From Neorhizobium galegae (GTDB taxonomy: Bacteria; Pseudomonadota; Alphaproteobacteria; Rhizobiales; Rhizobiaceae), in NCBI RefSeq assembly GCF_021391675.1, contig NZ_CP090095.1:2299501-2363500 (forward strand): a DNA stretch of 64,000 bases, in the 5' to 3' direction. Within the stretch, counting starts at the first letter, position 1, and each line of letters starts with the position of its first letter. Below the pieces are notes generated by a model. That model saw only the letters and a program-made list of their open reading frames with translations. It made no database searches and was not told where the DNA came from. This document shows positions 33,883 to 44,013 of this stretch, in pieces. The position numbers and the translations under genes are program-made.

Positions 33883-35983
33883 AGATATCGAGGTTTTCGG
33901 CAAACGCCGCGCGCTCCTGGATGAAGCGGAAGCGGGCATCCGCCTTGGTGCCCATCAGATTGTCGACGGCTTCGCGGGTGCCTTCGAAATCCACGTCGTC
34001 GATCGAGATGCGCAGCAGCGTGCGATGGGCAGGATCCATCGTGGTTTCCTTCAGCTGCGCCGCCATCATTTCGCCAAGGCCTTTGAAGCGGCCGATCTCG
34101 ACCTTCTTGCCCTTGAACATCGTTTCCATCAACTCCGCCCGATGGGCATCGTCGCGGGCGTAAACGGTCTTGCCGCCCTGGCGCAGGACGTAGAGCGGCG
34201 GCACCGCCAGATAGAGATGGTTGCCGCGGATCAGCTCGGGCATTTCCTGGTAGAAGAAGGTGATCAGCAGCGAAGCAATATGGGCGCCGTCGACGTCGGC
34301 ATCGGTCATGATGATGATGCGCTCGTAACGAAGGTCTTCCTCGCGGTATTTGGTGCGCGTGCCGCAGCCGAGCGCCTGGATGAGATCGGCGATCTGCTGG
34401 TTGGCTGACAGTTTTTCGCGGCTGGCGCTGCCGACGTTGAGGATCTTGCCACGCAGGGGCAGGATCGCCTGGTTGGCGCGGTTGCGGCCCTGCTTGGCGG
34501 AGCCACCTGCCGAGTCCCCTTCGACGATGAAGAGTTCGGCACCCTCGGCGGTGTTCTGCGAGCAGTCGGCGAGCTTGCCGGGCAGGCGCAGCTTGCGTAC
34601 CGCCGTCTTGCGGTTGACTTCCTTTTCCTTGCGGCGGCGCAGCCGCTCCTCGGCGCGTTCGATTACCCATTCGAGGAGCTTTGCAGCCTCGGCCGGATTG
34701 CCGGCAAGATAGTGGTCGAAGGGATCGCGCAGGATGTTTTCGACGAGGCGCTGGGCTTCGACGGTCGCGAGCTTGTCCTTGGTCTGGCCGACAAATTCCG
34801 GCTCACGGATGAAGACCGAAAGCATGCCGACCGCCGAGATCATCACGTCGTCGGTGGTGATTTCCTTCGCGCGCTTGTTCTGGGTCAGGTCCGCATAGTT
34901 CTTGAGGCCCTTGGTGAGCGCGATGCGCAGACCGGCTTCATGGGTGCCGCCTTCGGGCGTCGGGATGGTGTTGCAGTAGGAATGCAGTTCGGGATCGCCG
35001 CCATACCAGGTGATCGCCCATTCCATCGCGCCATGGCCGCCGGTCTTCTCGGTGCGGCCGGCGAAGATTTCGCGGGTGACGGTGAAATCCTTGCCGAGCG
35101 TGGCGGAGAGATAATCCTTGAGGCCGCCGGGGAAGTGGAAGACGGCCTTTTCCGGAATGTCGCCGCCGGCGGGCACCATTCCGGGATCGCAGCTCCAGCG
35201 GATTTCGACGCCGCCGAACAGATAGGCCTTGGAGCGCGCCATGCGGAAGATACGGCCGGCATCGAATTTCGCGTGGTCGCCGAAGATCTGCGGATCGGGA
35301 TGGAAGCGCACCCTGGTGCCGCGGCGGTTATGGACGTCGCCGAGTTCCTCCAGGCCGCCCTGCGGCACGCCGCGCGAAAAGCGCTGTCGGTAGAGTTTTC
35401 GATTGCGGGCGACTTCCACCTCGAGAAGATCGGACAGGGCATTGACGACGGAAACGCCGACGCCGTGCAGACCACCGGATGTCTCATAGGCCTTGCCGTC
35501 GAACTTACCGCCCGCATGCAGCTTGGTCATGATGACTTCGAGCGTCGATTTGCCCGGAACCTGGGGGTGGTTCTCGACGGGGATGCCGCGGCCGTTGTCG
35601 GTGACCGTCAGGAAACCCTCGGCATCGAGATGGACGTCGATGAAGTCCGCATGGCCGGCAACCGCTTCGTCCATCGAATTGTCGATGACTTCGGCGAAGA
35701 GGTGGTGCATCGCCTTTTCGTCGGTGCCGCCGATATACATGCCGGGGCGCATGCGCACCGGCTCCAGGCCCTCGAGCACACGGATCGAGGAGGCGCCGTA
35801 ATCGTCGCCGGACAATGTCGTCGGCGCCGGACGTGGTGTCGAGGGCTCCGCCTTGAGGGCAGGCGCGGGTTCGACGGCGACCGCCTTGGCTGTCACCGGC
35901 AAATCGGCAAAAAGGTCGTTATTGTCATCCATTGGCTGCGTCGGTACTACCTGTCGGGGTGCGGAAGAGGAAGCCATACCCAT
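33881..35983 (-). CDS. parE: DNA topoisomerase IV subunit B
   Basis: About 700 residues. With ParC it decatenates replicated chromosomes in the cytoplasm. Order: GHKL ATPase (DNSMDEAVAGHADFI, TDNGRGIPVENHP, GLHGVGVSVVNALS), transducer, then the TOPRIM part (EGDSAGGSAKQGR and MTDADVDGAHI, which bind the Mg2+ used in strand cleavage) and the C-terminal fold ending RFRFIQERA. All motifs are intact. Starts at 35983 or 35932 (MDDNND) are both possible; longer frames overlap the divergent hydrolase. It faces the bphP gene and diverges from the hydrolase at 36116. ParC is elsewhere. Confidence 0.96.
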   Translation of the reverse strand: MGMASSSAPRQVVPTQPMDDNNDLFADLPVTAKAVAVEPAPALKAEPSTPRPAPTTLSGDDYGASSIRVLEGLEPVRMRPGMYIGGTDEKAMHHLFAEVIDNSMDEAVAGHADFIDVHLDAEGFLTVTDNGRGIPVENHPQVPGKSTLEVIMTKLHAGGKFDGKAYETSGGLHGVGVSVVNALSDLLEVEVARNRKLYRQRFSRGVPQGGLEELGDVHNRRGTRVRFHPDPQIFGDHAKFDAGRIFRMARSKAYLFGGVEIRWSCDPGMVPAGGDIPEKAVFHFPGGLKDYLSATLGKDFTVTREIFAGRTEKTGGHGAMEWAITWYGGDPELHSYCNTIPTPEGGTHEAGLRIALTKGLKNYADLTQNKRAKEITTDDVMISAVGMLSVFIREPEFVGQTKDKLATVEAQRLVENILRDPFDHYLAGNPAEAAKLLEWVIERAEERLRRRKEKEVNRKTAVRKLRLPGKLADCSQNTAEGAELFIVEGDSAGGSAKQGRNRANQAILPLRGKILNVGSASREKLSANQQIADLIQALGCGTRTKYREEDLRYERIIIMTDADVDGAHIASLLITFFYQEMPELIRGNHLYLAVPPLYVLRQGGKTVYARDDAHRAELMETMFKGKKVEIGRFKGLGEMMAAQLKETTMDPAHRTLLRISIDDVDFEGTREAVDNLMGTKADARFRFIQERAAFAENLDI

Positions 35984-36115
35984 CTCGTGCTGTTTCGAAT
36001 CACTCGCGATTCTGCCAGAAACCCGGCTTTTTCGCGATGCCGCATGGAAACGGTCGTTTTTCACCAATGCTGCGCCGATCGGGCCATGGCAAGCTTGCGA
36101 GGCTGAAGGAACCGG

Positions 36116-37012
36116 ATGAAACAAAGCATGTCCACAGTTCATTTCGTTTTCGGCACGGTTCTTGCTCTTCTGTCAACTCTTGCCACTGTGCGGGCAGAAG
36201 CGCAGGAAGGGCCGATAAAGCCTTTCAAGGACGAGCTGTTTTCGCAGATGACGGTGCAGCAATCCTCGGACGGCGGCGCCTACGAGGTAATAGACTACCA
36301 GGAAATGCGCGACATCAACGGCCGCGACCGCGAGCCGGCGCGGCGCGTCAAGGACGAGTATGTTTCCCTGGGCGTCAGGCGCTATCAGCAGAACGAGACG
36401 CTGAACCTTTCCGGGCGCCGGCTCGATGTCACCAGGGTGGGACAGCCGGACGGCGCCGCCTTCACGGTGATCTTCATCCACGGACGCGGCGGCGACCGTC
36501 GGCTCGGCGTCAACGACTATACGTTCGGCGGCAATTTCAACCGCCTGAAGAACCTCGTCACCGGCAATGGCGGCACCTATTATTCGCCGAGCGTCACCTC
36601 GTTCGACGACCAAGGGGTTGCCGATATCGCGGCGCTGATCCGCTACGCCTCCGATCAGTCGTCGGGACGGCCGGTGATCCTCGCCTGCGCGTCGATGGGC
36701 GGCTTCATCTGCCAGGGCATCAGCCGCGACGCACAGGCCGTGCGGTATCTGAAGGGCGTGGCACTGCTCGGCGGCCCGCCGGACCCGGAATTGCCGAAAT
36801 CGCCTCTGGCAAAGCGCAGGCTGCCCATTTATTTCGCGCATGGCGGCAGCGACAGCGTCTACAAGTTCGAGGATCAGGAAGCGGTCTATCGCAAGCTGAA
36901 GGCCGCGCGCTACCCGACCCGGTTCACGCTGTTTGCAAGCGGCAGCCACGGCACGCCGATCCGGATGGTCGATTGGAGGAAGGTCCTGAATTTTCTGCTG
37001 ACCGGCCACTGA
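36116..37012 (+). CDS. exported alpha/beta-hydrolase
   Basis: 298 residues with a signal peptide (hydrophobic 8-24, cleavage near VRAEA). The hydrolase core has the oxyanion HGRGG (122-126), the nucleophile elbow ASMGG with Ser193 in ACASMGGF, and a likely catalytic His in GSHGTP, so it is expected to be an active serine hydrolase in the periplasm. Family members have esterase or lipase roles; the substrate is unknown. It is divergent from parE (about 130 bases between starts) and precedes tpiA by 144 bases, which probably has its own promoter. Confidence 0.8.
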   Translation: MKQSMSTVHFVFGTVLALLSTLATVRAEAQEGPIKPFKDELFSQMTVQQSSDGGAYEVIDYQEMRDINGRDREPARRVKDEYVSLGVRRYQQNETLNLSGRRLDVTRVGQPDGAAFTVIFIHGRGGDRRLGVNDYTFGGNFNRLKNLVTGNGGTYYSPSVTSFDDQGVADIAALIRYASDQSSGRPVILACASMGGFICQGISRDAQAVRYLKGVALLGGPPDPELPKSPLAKRRLPIYFAHGGSDSVYKFEDQEAVYRKLKAARYPTRFTLFASGSHGTPIRMVDWRKVLNFLLTGH

Positions 37013-37156
37013 AAGACCGCTCGTTAACCAAGGTCCTGAACCAAAACCTGTCTTTTGCATACCAATTCACGCAGGATATGTCTAAAACCAGTTTCCCGAA
37101 TAGACGGAGGCCTCGGTTTTGCTGGTCGGAACCGAACGGAGAGGAATTATTTGCCT

Positions 37157-37927
37157 ATGACGCCTGATGTGCGCCCGCTCGTTGCCGGAAACTGGAAGAT
37201 GAACGGCACCCGCGAGTTCCTGACCGAAATCAAGACGATTGCCGATGGTGTGATAGGACCGTTGTCGGAAAAGGTCGATACGCTGATCTGCCCGCCGGCG
37301 ACGCTGCTCTATGTCGCAACCGCCCTGGCGACCGACAGTCCGCTTGAAATCGGCGGCCAGGATTGCCACCAGAACATGTGCGGCGCCCATACCGGCGATA
37401 TTTCCGCGGAGATGATCGCCGACTGCTTCGGCACCTATGTGATCGTCGGGCATTCCGAACGCCGCGCCGACCATGCCGAAACCGATCATCTGGTCCGCGC
37501 CAAGGCGGAGGCGGCCTATGCCGCCGACCTGACGGCGATCATCTGCATCGGCGAAACCGGCGACGAACGCGACGCATACCAGACCCTCGATATCCTGAAA
37601 CGCCAGATTTTCGGCTCGCTGCCCCTGTCGGCAAACGCCGCCAACACTGTCGTCGCCTATGAACCGATCTGGGCGATCGGCACCGGACTGACGCCGACCG
37701 TCAAGGATATCGAAATCGCCCATGCCTTCATGCGGGCAGAACTTATTCAGCGGTTCGGCGACGAAGGCAGACAGATGCGCATTCTCTATGGCGGTTCGGT
37801 CAAGCCGGGCAATGCCAGGGAGTTGATGGGCGTCGAGAATGTCGACGGCGCACTGATCGGCGGCGCGAGCTTGAAAGCCGAGGACTTTCTCGCCATCTAT
37901 CGGGTCTATGAGGGACTGACGGCCTAA
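37157..37927 (+). CDS. tpiA: triosephosphate isomerase
   Basis: 256 residues, (beta/alpha)8 barrel interconverting dihydroxyacetone phosphate and glyceraldehyde 3-phosphate. The catalytic residues are seen: Lys in GNWKMN (N-terminal), His in VGHSERR, the base Glu in [11 protein letters not shown], and the phosphate loop [11 protein letters not shown] 37157 lies 10 bases downstream of GAGAGGAAT. An in-frame ATG about 100 bases further upstream lacks homology. secG follows at 96 bases in the same direction, an order common in Rhizobiales. Confidence 0.97.
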   Translation: MTPDVRPLVAGNWKMNGTREFLTEIKTIADGVIGPLSEKVDTLICPPATLLYVATALATDSPLEIGGQDCHQNMCGAHTGDISAEMIADCFGTYVIVGHSERRADHAETDHLVRAKAEAAYAADLTAIICIGETGDERDAYQTLDILKRQIFGSLPLSANAANTVVAYEPIWAIGTGLTPTVKDIEIAHAFMRAELIQRFGDEGRQMRILYGGSVKPGNARELMGVENVDGALIGGASLKAEDFLAIYRVYEGLTA

Positions 37928-38023
37928 AGCTTTTTGATAAGGGCTTGGAATGCACGCGAGCCTCATGTAAAGAGCCGCCAATCTTCTTCTATTGCCTCGT
38001 CGAGGGGCAGGGATCTTTAATTC

Positions 38024-38485
38024 ATGCAGACCGTTCTGATCGTTATTCATCTCATGATCGTGCTGGCGCTCGTCGGCGTAGTGCTGATCCAGCGCTCCGA
38101 AGGCGGCGGGCTCGGCATCGGCGGCGGCTCCGGCTTCATGTCGGCACGCGGCACCGCCAATGCGCTGACCCGCACGACCGCCATCCTCGCGACGCTGTTC
38201 TTCATCACCTCGCTGGCACTCGGCATCCTGGCGCGGTACGAATCCCGCCCGAGCGACATCCTGAACCGCATCCCGCAGAGCCAGCAGGGCACCGGCGGCG
38301 GCATTCTCGACCAGCTCGGCCCGGCGCCTGCGCCCGCTCCGGCAGGCAACGGCGTTCCGTCCGGCTCCGGCGCATCCGCTCCGTCAGCCCCGGCAACCGG
38401 CGCTGCGCCTGCAACGCAGGCTCCTGCGGCGCCCGCGACCGGTTCGGCTCCGGCCGCACCGACGGGTGTTCCGACCGGCCAATAA
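38024..38485 (+). CDS. secG: preprotein translocase subunit SecG
   Basis: 153 residues: two transmembrane helices (about 3-23 and 52-72) flanking the loop QRSEGGGLGIGGGSGFMSARGTANALTRTT, the SecG signature, then an Ala/Pro-rich C-terminal tail (about 80-153) typical of Alphaproteobacteria but absent in E. coli. SecG stimulates SecYE protein export at the inner membrane. It starts 96 bases after tpiA and is followed by a strong terminator, so tpiA-secG may form a unit. Confidence 0.96.
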   Translation: MQTVLIVIHLMIVLALVGVVLIQRSEGGGLGIGGGSGFMSARGTANALTRTTAILATLFFITSLALGILARYESRPSDILNRIPQSQQGTGGGILDQLGPAPAPAPAGNGVPSGSGASAPSAPATGAAPATQAPAAPATGSAPAAPTGVPTGQ

Positions 38486-38507
38486 GGCTCGGTCAACGTT
38501 TCAAGCT

Positions 38508-38539
38508 CCGGCAGGCCAAAAGCCTGCCGGTTTTATTTT
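38508..38539 (+). terminator. Rho-independent terminator of secG
   Basis: CCGGCAGGC (38508-38516) and GCCTGCCGG (38522-38530) are perfect complements around CAAAA, then TTTTATTTT. It separates secG from pyrG, which must have its own promoter in the following ~80 bases. Confidence 0.92.
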
Positions 38540-38566
38540 GTGAAGATTCCACAGCCGTTTTTATAA

Positions 38567-40249
<1,683 letters not shown>

Positions 40250-40260
40250 GGATATGAGAC

Positions 40261-40290
40261 AAAAGGCAGGATCCCGCATCCTGCCTTTTT
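40261..40290. terminator. terminator after pyrG
   Basis: AAAAGGCAGGAT and ATCCTGCCTTTTT pair around CCCGC, with T runs on both strands. It lies 12 bases beyond the stop of pyrG and separates it from the SDR gene. Confidence 0.92.
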
Positions 40291-40379
40291 GCCATCAGGC
40301 GGAGATTTTCGCTCTGGCGGCACTGCCGCGACATCCCCTATGCTCGCCGGAATTGCTCTTTTCATTTCAGCGGTGCGAT

Positions 40380-41150
40380 ATGGGTATTTTCGACAGATTT
40401 TCTCTTAACGGACGCGTGGCGCTGGTGACAGGCAGCGGCCGAGGGCTTGGCCTGCAGATGGCGACGGCTCTGGCGGAGGCCGGCGCGCATGTCGTGGTCA
40501 GCGGCCGCTCGAGCGAGATGCTCGAACAGGCAGTGGCTTCCATCACCGGTGCGGGCGGCAAGGCGAGTGCTGCTGCCTTCGACGTCGCAGATCTCGATGC
40601 CGGACGCGAGACGATCGCCAGGCTTCATGCAGATCATGGCCGGCTGGATATCCTGATCAACAATGTCGGCGCCCGTGACCGGCGCCCGTTTGCAGCATTC
40701 AGCGATGCCGAAATCCTGAACCTGATCCAGACCGACCTGCTCTCGGCAATCGCGCTGTCGCGCAATGCCGCTGATATCATGAAGGCTCAGGGCCATGGCC
40801 GTCTCATCTCGATCACGTCGATCATCGGCAGCATGGCCCGTCCCGGCGACGCCATCTATCCTATCGCCAAACAGGGCCTGACCGGCTTGGTCCGAAGCCT
40901 TGCGGCCGAATACGGCCCGTTCGGCGTCACCAGCAATGCGATTGCGCCGGGAATGTTCGCCACAGAGACCAATGCGGGGATTTCCGCGGATCCCGACATG
41001 ATCGCATTCATGCGCCAGCGCGTGCCGCTGCAGCGCTGGGGCCAGCCCGAAGAGATCGCCGGCGCCGCATTGTTCCTGGCAAGCGACGCCGGCTCCTTCG
41101 TCAACGGCCATGTGCTGACCGTCGACGGCGGCATGTCCATCCAAATGTGA
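40380..41150 (+). CDS. short-chain dehydrogenase/reductase
   Basis: 256 residues with a Rossmann fold. The cofactor motif TGSGRGLG is at 17-24, NNVG at 94-97, and the catalytic Tyr160-x3-Lys164 (YPIAK) with a preceding Ser. The C-terminus ends in VLTVDGGMS, typical of the gluconate 5-dehydrogenase/3-oxoacyl reductase branch. NAD(P)-dependent; the substrate is not clear. ATG 40380 lies just behind TTTCAGCGGTGCG. It is convergent with the citrate-synthase-like gene, with 7 bases between stops. Confidence 0.88.
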   Translation: MGIFDRFSLNGRVALVTGSGRGLGLQMATALAEAGAHVVVSGRSSEMLEQAVASITGAGGKASAAAFDVADLDAGRETIARLHADHGRLDILINNVGARDRRPFAAFSDAEILNLIQTDLLSAIALSRNAADIMKAQGHGRLISITSIIGSMARPGDAIYPIAKQGLTGLVRSLAAEYGPFGVTSNAIAPGMFATETNAGISADPDMIAFMRQRVPLQRWGQPEEIAGAALFLASDAGSFVNGHVLTVDGGMSIQM

Positions 41151-41157
41151 TCGCCAG

Positions 41158-42249
41158 TCACGCCGCCTGGGGCAGGGGGCCGACATAGACCGAGCGGGGC
41201 CGGATCAGCCGGCCTTCCAGCGCCTGTTCGCGGGCATGGGCGATCCAGCCGACCGTGCGGCCGATGGCAAAGACGCCGGTGAAGGCAGCCCGCGGAAATT
41301 TCAGCGCATCGAGCAGCAGGGCCGTGTAGAACTCGACATTGACGTCGAGCGGCCGGTCCGGCTTACGCTCCCTAAGAACGGCGAGTGCCGCCTGCTCGAC
41401 GGCTTCGGCGAGCCGGATGCGGTCCGGGTCCACCTGTCCGGTCATGACCAAGGGACGCAATGCACCTTGCAGCGCATCGGCGCGGGGATCGCGGACGCGG
41501 TAGATACGGTGGCCGAACCCCATCAGACGCTCGCGGCGATCGACCGCCTGACCGAGCCAGGTCCTGGCATTGTCCTCGCTGCCGATCGCATCCAGCATGT
41601 CGAGCACCGGTCCCGGCGCACCACCATGCAACGGTCCCTTGAGCGCGCTGATGGCAGCCAGCACCGATGAAGTGAGGCCTGCCCCGGTCGAGGCGACGAC
41701 GCGCGAGGCGAAGGTCGAGGCATTCAGTCCGTGATCCGCAATCGTCACCAGATAGGCGTCCAGCGCTGCGATCTGTTCACGCGTCGGCAGGCTGGCGTTC
41801 AGCATGGCGAGGATATCGGCGGACTGGGAAAGCGACGGGCTGGGCGCCACCGGCGTTTCTCCCTTCTGGAGCCTCAGCACGCCCGGCAGGAAGACGGCGG
41901 GAGCGGCCAGCAGTCGGAGCGTCGTTTCGAAATCTTCGCCGTCCGGCAACCGCGCGATCAGGGCGCGCATGGCATCGACTGGCGGCAGGTTCAGAAGCGC
42001 GGCATCTGCCCCGCGCACATGCGCAAAAACTTCGGCGCGGGCCTGACCGAGGCGCGCCTTGAGATCGGCCGCCGTGACGGAACGCTCCAGGAAACCATCC
42101 AGGAGCAGCGCTGCAGCGTCTTCATAGGTCGCGCGCTCGACGAGCAGGTCGAGAGATACGCCGCGAATGACGAGGCGGCCCGCTTCTCCGTCCACGTCCG
42201 AAAGCCGGGTTTCGGCGGCGATGACATCTTCAAGTCCGTTGTTTTTCAT
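41158..42249 (-). CDS. citrate synthase/methylcitrate synthase family protein
   Basis: 363 residues, a short citrate-synthase-fold enzyme. Active-site His residues are present (His208 in LHGG, His247 in GFGHRIY), but the catalytic Asp of the NVDF motif is Glu306 here (NVEFYTA). Citrate synthases condense acetyl-CoA or propionyl-CoA with oxaloacetate; the family is used also in methylcitrate cycles. The Glu change may alter activity. ATG 42249 with GGAGAAACACCC upstream. It is divergent from a paralogue that carries an N-terminal DNA-binding domain, separated by about 70 bases with a palindrome. Confidence 0.85.
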   Translation of the reverse strand: MKNNGLEDVIAAETRLSDVDGEAGRLVIRGVSLDLLVERATYEDAAALLLDGFLERSVTAADLKARLGQARAEVFAHVRGADAALLNLPPVDAMRALIARLPDGEDFETTLRLLAAPAVFLPGVLRLQKGETPVAPSPSLSQSADILAMLNASLPTREQIAALDAYLVTIADHGLNASTFASRVVASTGAGLTSSVLAAISALKGPLHGGAPGPVLDMLDAIGSEDNARTWLGQAVDRRERLMGFGHRIYRVRDPRADALQGALRPLVMTGQVDPDRIRLAEAVEQAALAVLRERKPDRPLDVNVEFYTALLLDALKFPRAAFTGVFAIGRTVGWIAHAREQALEGRLIRPRSVYVGPLPQAA

Positions 42250-42291
42250 GGGTGTTTCTCCTTTACGTGAAGGATGATCGGACCTAGTCTT

Positions 42292-42303
42292 ATTGACGTC
42301 AAT
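42292..42303. promoter_or_regulatory. perfect palindrome between divergent citrate synthase genes
   Basis: ATTGACGTCAAT reads the same on both strands. It includes a -35-like TTGACG on each strand (plus 42293-42298, minus 42302-42297), placing one protein site over both possible promoters. A second, looser TTGA..TCAA pattern continues to about 42320. Regulator not proven; the helix-turn-helix of the right-hand gene is a candidate. Confidence 0.55.
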
Positions 42304-42322
42304 CTTGATGCAATCGATCAAT

Positions 42323-43471
42323 ATGAACATGCTCTGGATCACCGCCGAAGAAGCGCTCTCCCGCCTCGGGACCAAACCGCAGACGCTTTATGCCAATGTC
42401 AGCCGCGGCCGCATCCGCGCGAAGCCGGATCCAGCCGATCCGCGCCGCAGCCTCTATCAGGCCGACGACGTCAAGCGCCTTTCGGAACGGCATGCGGGGC
42501 GGCGACAATCGGCGGCGGTGGCAGCGGACGCGATCCGCTGGGGCGATCCGGTCCTGCCGACGACAATCTCGACGATTTCCAACGAGCGGCTTTTCTATCG
42601 CGGCCGCGATGCTGTCGAGCTGTGCGAACATGCGAGGCTGGAAGAGGTCGCCGCACTTCTCTGGGATACGGAAAACGTTCTGGTTACGGCGGGCAGGGCA
42701 GGGCATAGCGGCTCCCCCCGCATGGCTGCGGCCTTTGCCGGGCTTGCCTGCCGCGTTATGATCGACCTGCCGGCTCTGCGGCGGAAACCCTTCATCCTGC
42801 GCGCCGAAGCAGCCGACGTGCTATCGACAATTGCCACGGCGCTTGCGCCTTGGCCGGAACCGCTGCCCCTGCATGAGCGGCTGGCGCTCGGCTGGCAGCG
42901 TCCCGATGCGGCCGAACCGATCCGCAGGGCACTGGTGCTGGCGGCCGAACATGAACTCAACGTTTCCGCCTTCGCGGCGCGCGTAACGGCGTCGTCGGGT
43001 GCCGCACTCTCCGCTGCGACGCTTTCGGGCCTTGCGACGCTGACGGGTCCGCGGCATGGCGGCGCCTGGACCAGCGTACCGGTGCTCGCGGAAAAGGCGG
43101 CGTCCGTCGGCGTGCGGGAGGCGATCCGCAGCATGTTATCCTCGGAAGGCGTCGTCAGGCCCTTCGGCCACCGGCTCTATCCGCATGGCGATCCGCGGGC
43201 ACGGGCGCTGATGGCGAGTTTCGAGGCGCCGCCGCTCTACGCCTCACTTGCCGAGGCCGGGGAGGAACTGCTCGGCGAGCCGATCAACATCGATTTCGCA
43301 CTGGCATCGCTTGCCGCGACCTTCCAGCTTCCGGAAGACGCACCGCTCGTGATCTTTGCGCTTTCGCGCACCGCCGGCTGGCTGGCGCATGCCATGGAGC
43401 AGGTCGAGAGCGGACACCTGATCCGGCCACGGGCGCGTTATGCGGGCCCCGGTAGCGAATCCGGTGCATAG
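42323..43471 (+). CDS. citrate synthase family protein with N-terminal helix-turn-helix domain
   Basis: About 382 residues. The first 60 residues are an excisionase/MerR-like helix-turn-helix (WITAEEALSRLGTKPQTLYANVSRGRIRA, then SLYQADDVKRL), fused to a complete citrate synthase fold with the catalytic set: His245 (RHGG), His283 (FGHRLYPHGDPRA) and Asp324 (NIDF). This is an enzyme with a built-in DNA-binding domain. Starts at 42308, 42323 and 42329 (and TTG 42293) are all possible; no ribosome-binding site decides. It is divergent from the short citrate synthase. Likely functions are self-control or control of its neighbour; this is inference. Confidence 0.85.
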   Translation: MNMLWITAEEALSRLGTKPQTLYANVSRGRIRAKPDPADPRRSLYQADDVKRLSERHAGRRQSAAVAADAIRWGDPVLPTTISTISNERLFYRGRDAVELCEHARLEEVAALLWDTENVLVTAGRAGHSGSPRMAAAFAGLACRVMIDLPALRRKPFILRAEAADVLSTIATALAPWPEPLPLHERLALGWQRPDAAEPIRRALVLAAEHELNVSAFAARVTASSGAALSAATLSGLATLTGPRHGGAWTSVPVLAEKAASVGVREAIRSMLSSEGVVRPFGHRLYPHGDPRARALMASFEAPPLYASLAEAGEELLGEPINIDFALASLAATFQLPEDAPLVIFALSRTAGWLAHAMEQVESGHLIRPRARYAGPGSESGA

Positions 43472-43563
43472 CGTCCGTTAAAGGCCGGAGGCCTCCACGG
43501 CTGACATGACACCATCACAATAACTCCTTTATCCTGACGGGGAATCACGGGTGAACATGGACG

Positions 43564-43989
43564 ATGTTGGGTAGTAATTTCAGCTTGAGTTTGAGCCTGT
43601 TCGTGGCACAGGGGCGCGAGCGCGACACGGCCGAGTTCTACAAGAACGTCTTCGGCGCCACGGAAACGAATTCCTATGAAATGCTGCGCCTCACGATGAT
43701 CGAGCTGCAGCTCGGACCGATCGGCATCGTCGTCTGCGGATCGGATCCGGAACGGGAGGCCGCGCCTTCCTATCAGGGGCCTTACCATCCGAAAAACGAC
43801 GGTGCCGTCAGCACGATCTTCCAGCTGACGGTGCCGGATGTCGAAAGCGTCGTCGAGGCGGCGTTCCAATTCGGCGGCATGATGCGTGACAGGATCCAGA
43901 CGGACATGGACGGCCGGCAGGTGGCCTCGATCTTCGATCCTGCAGGCCATGTATGGGTGTTGACCGAACAGGAACCGGAAGAGGAATAG
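43564..43989 (+). CDS. VOC-superfamily (glyoxalase/PhnB-like) protein
   Basis: 141 residues of paired beta-alpha-beta-beta-beta units. The typical features are AEFYKNVFGATET at the start and VASIFDPAGHVWVLTEQ at the C-terminus, the latter with the metal-coordinating-type His. In PhnB-like VOC proteins no reaction has been established. It begins with ATG 43564 and has no signal peptide. It lies between the citrate synthase pair and the photolyase, convergent with the latter (24 bases between). Function unknown. Confidence 0.85.
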   Translation: MLGSNFSLSLSLFVAQGRERDTAEFYKNVFGATETNSYEMLRLTMIELQLGPIGIVVCGSDPEREAAPSYQGPYHPKNDGAVSTIFQLTVPDVESVVEAAFQFGGMMRDRIQTDMDGRQVASIFDPAGHVWVLTEQEPEEE

Positions 43990-44013
43990 TCTCGCCTTGG
44001 CCGTTCGGCTCGA

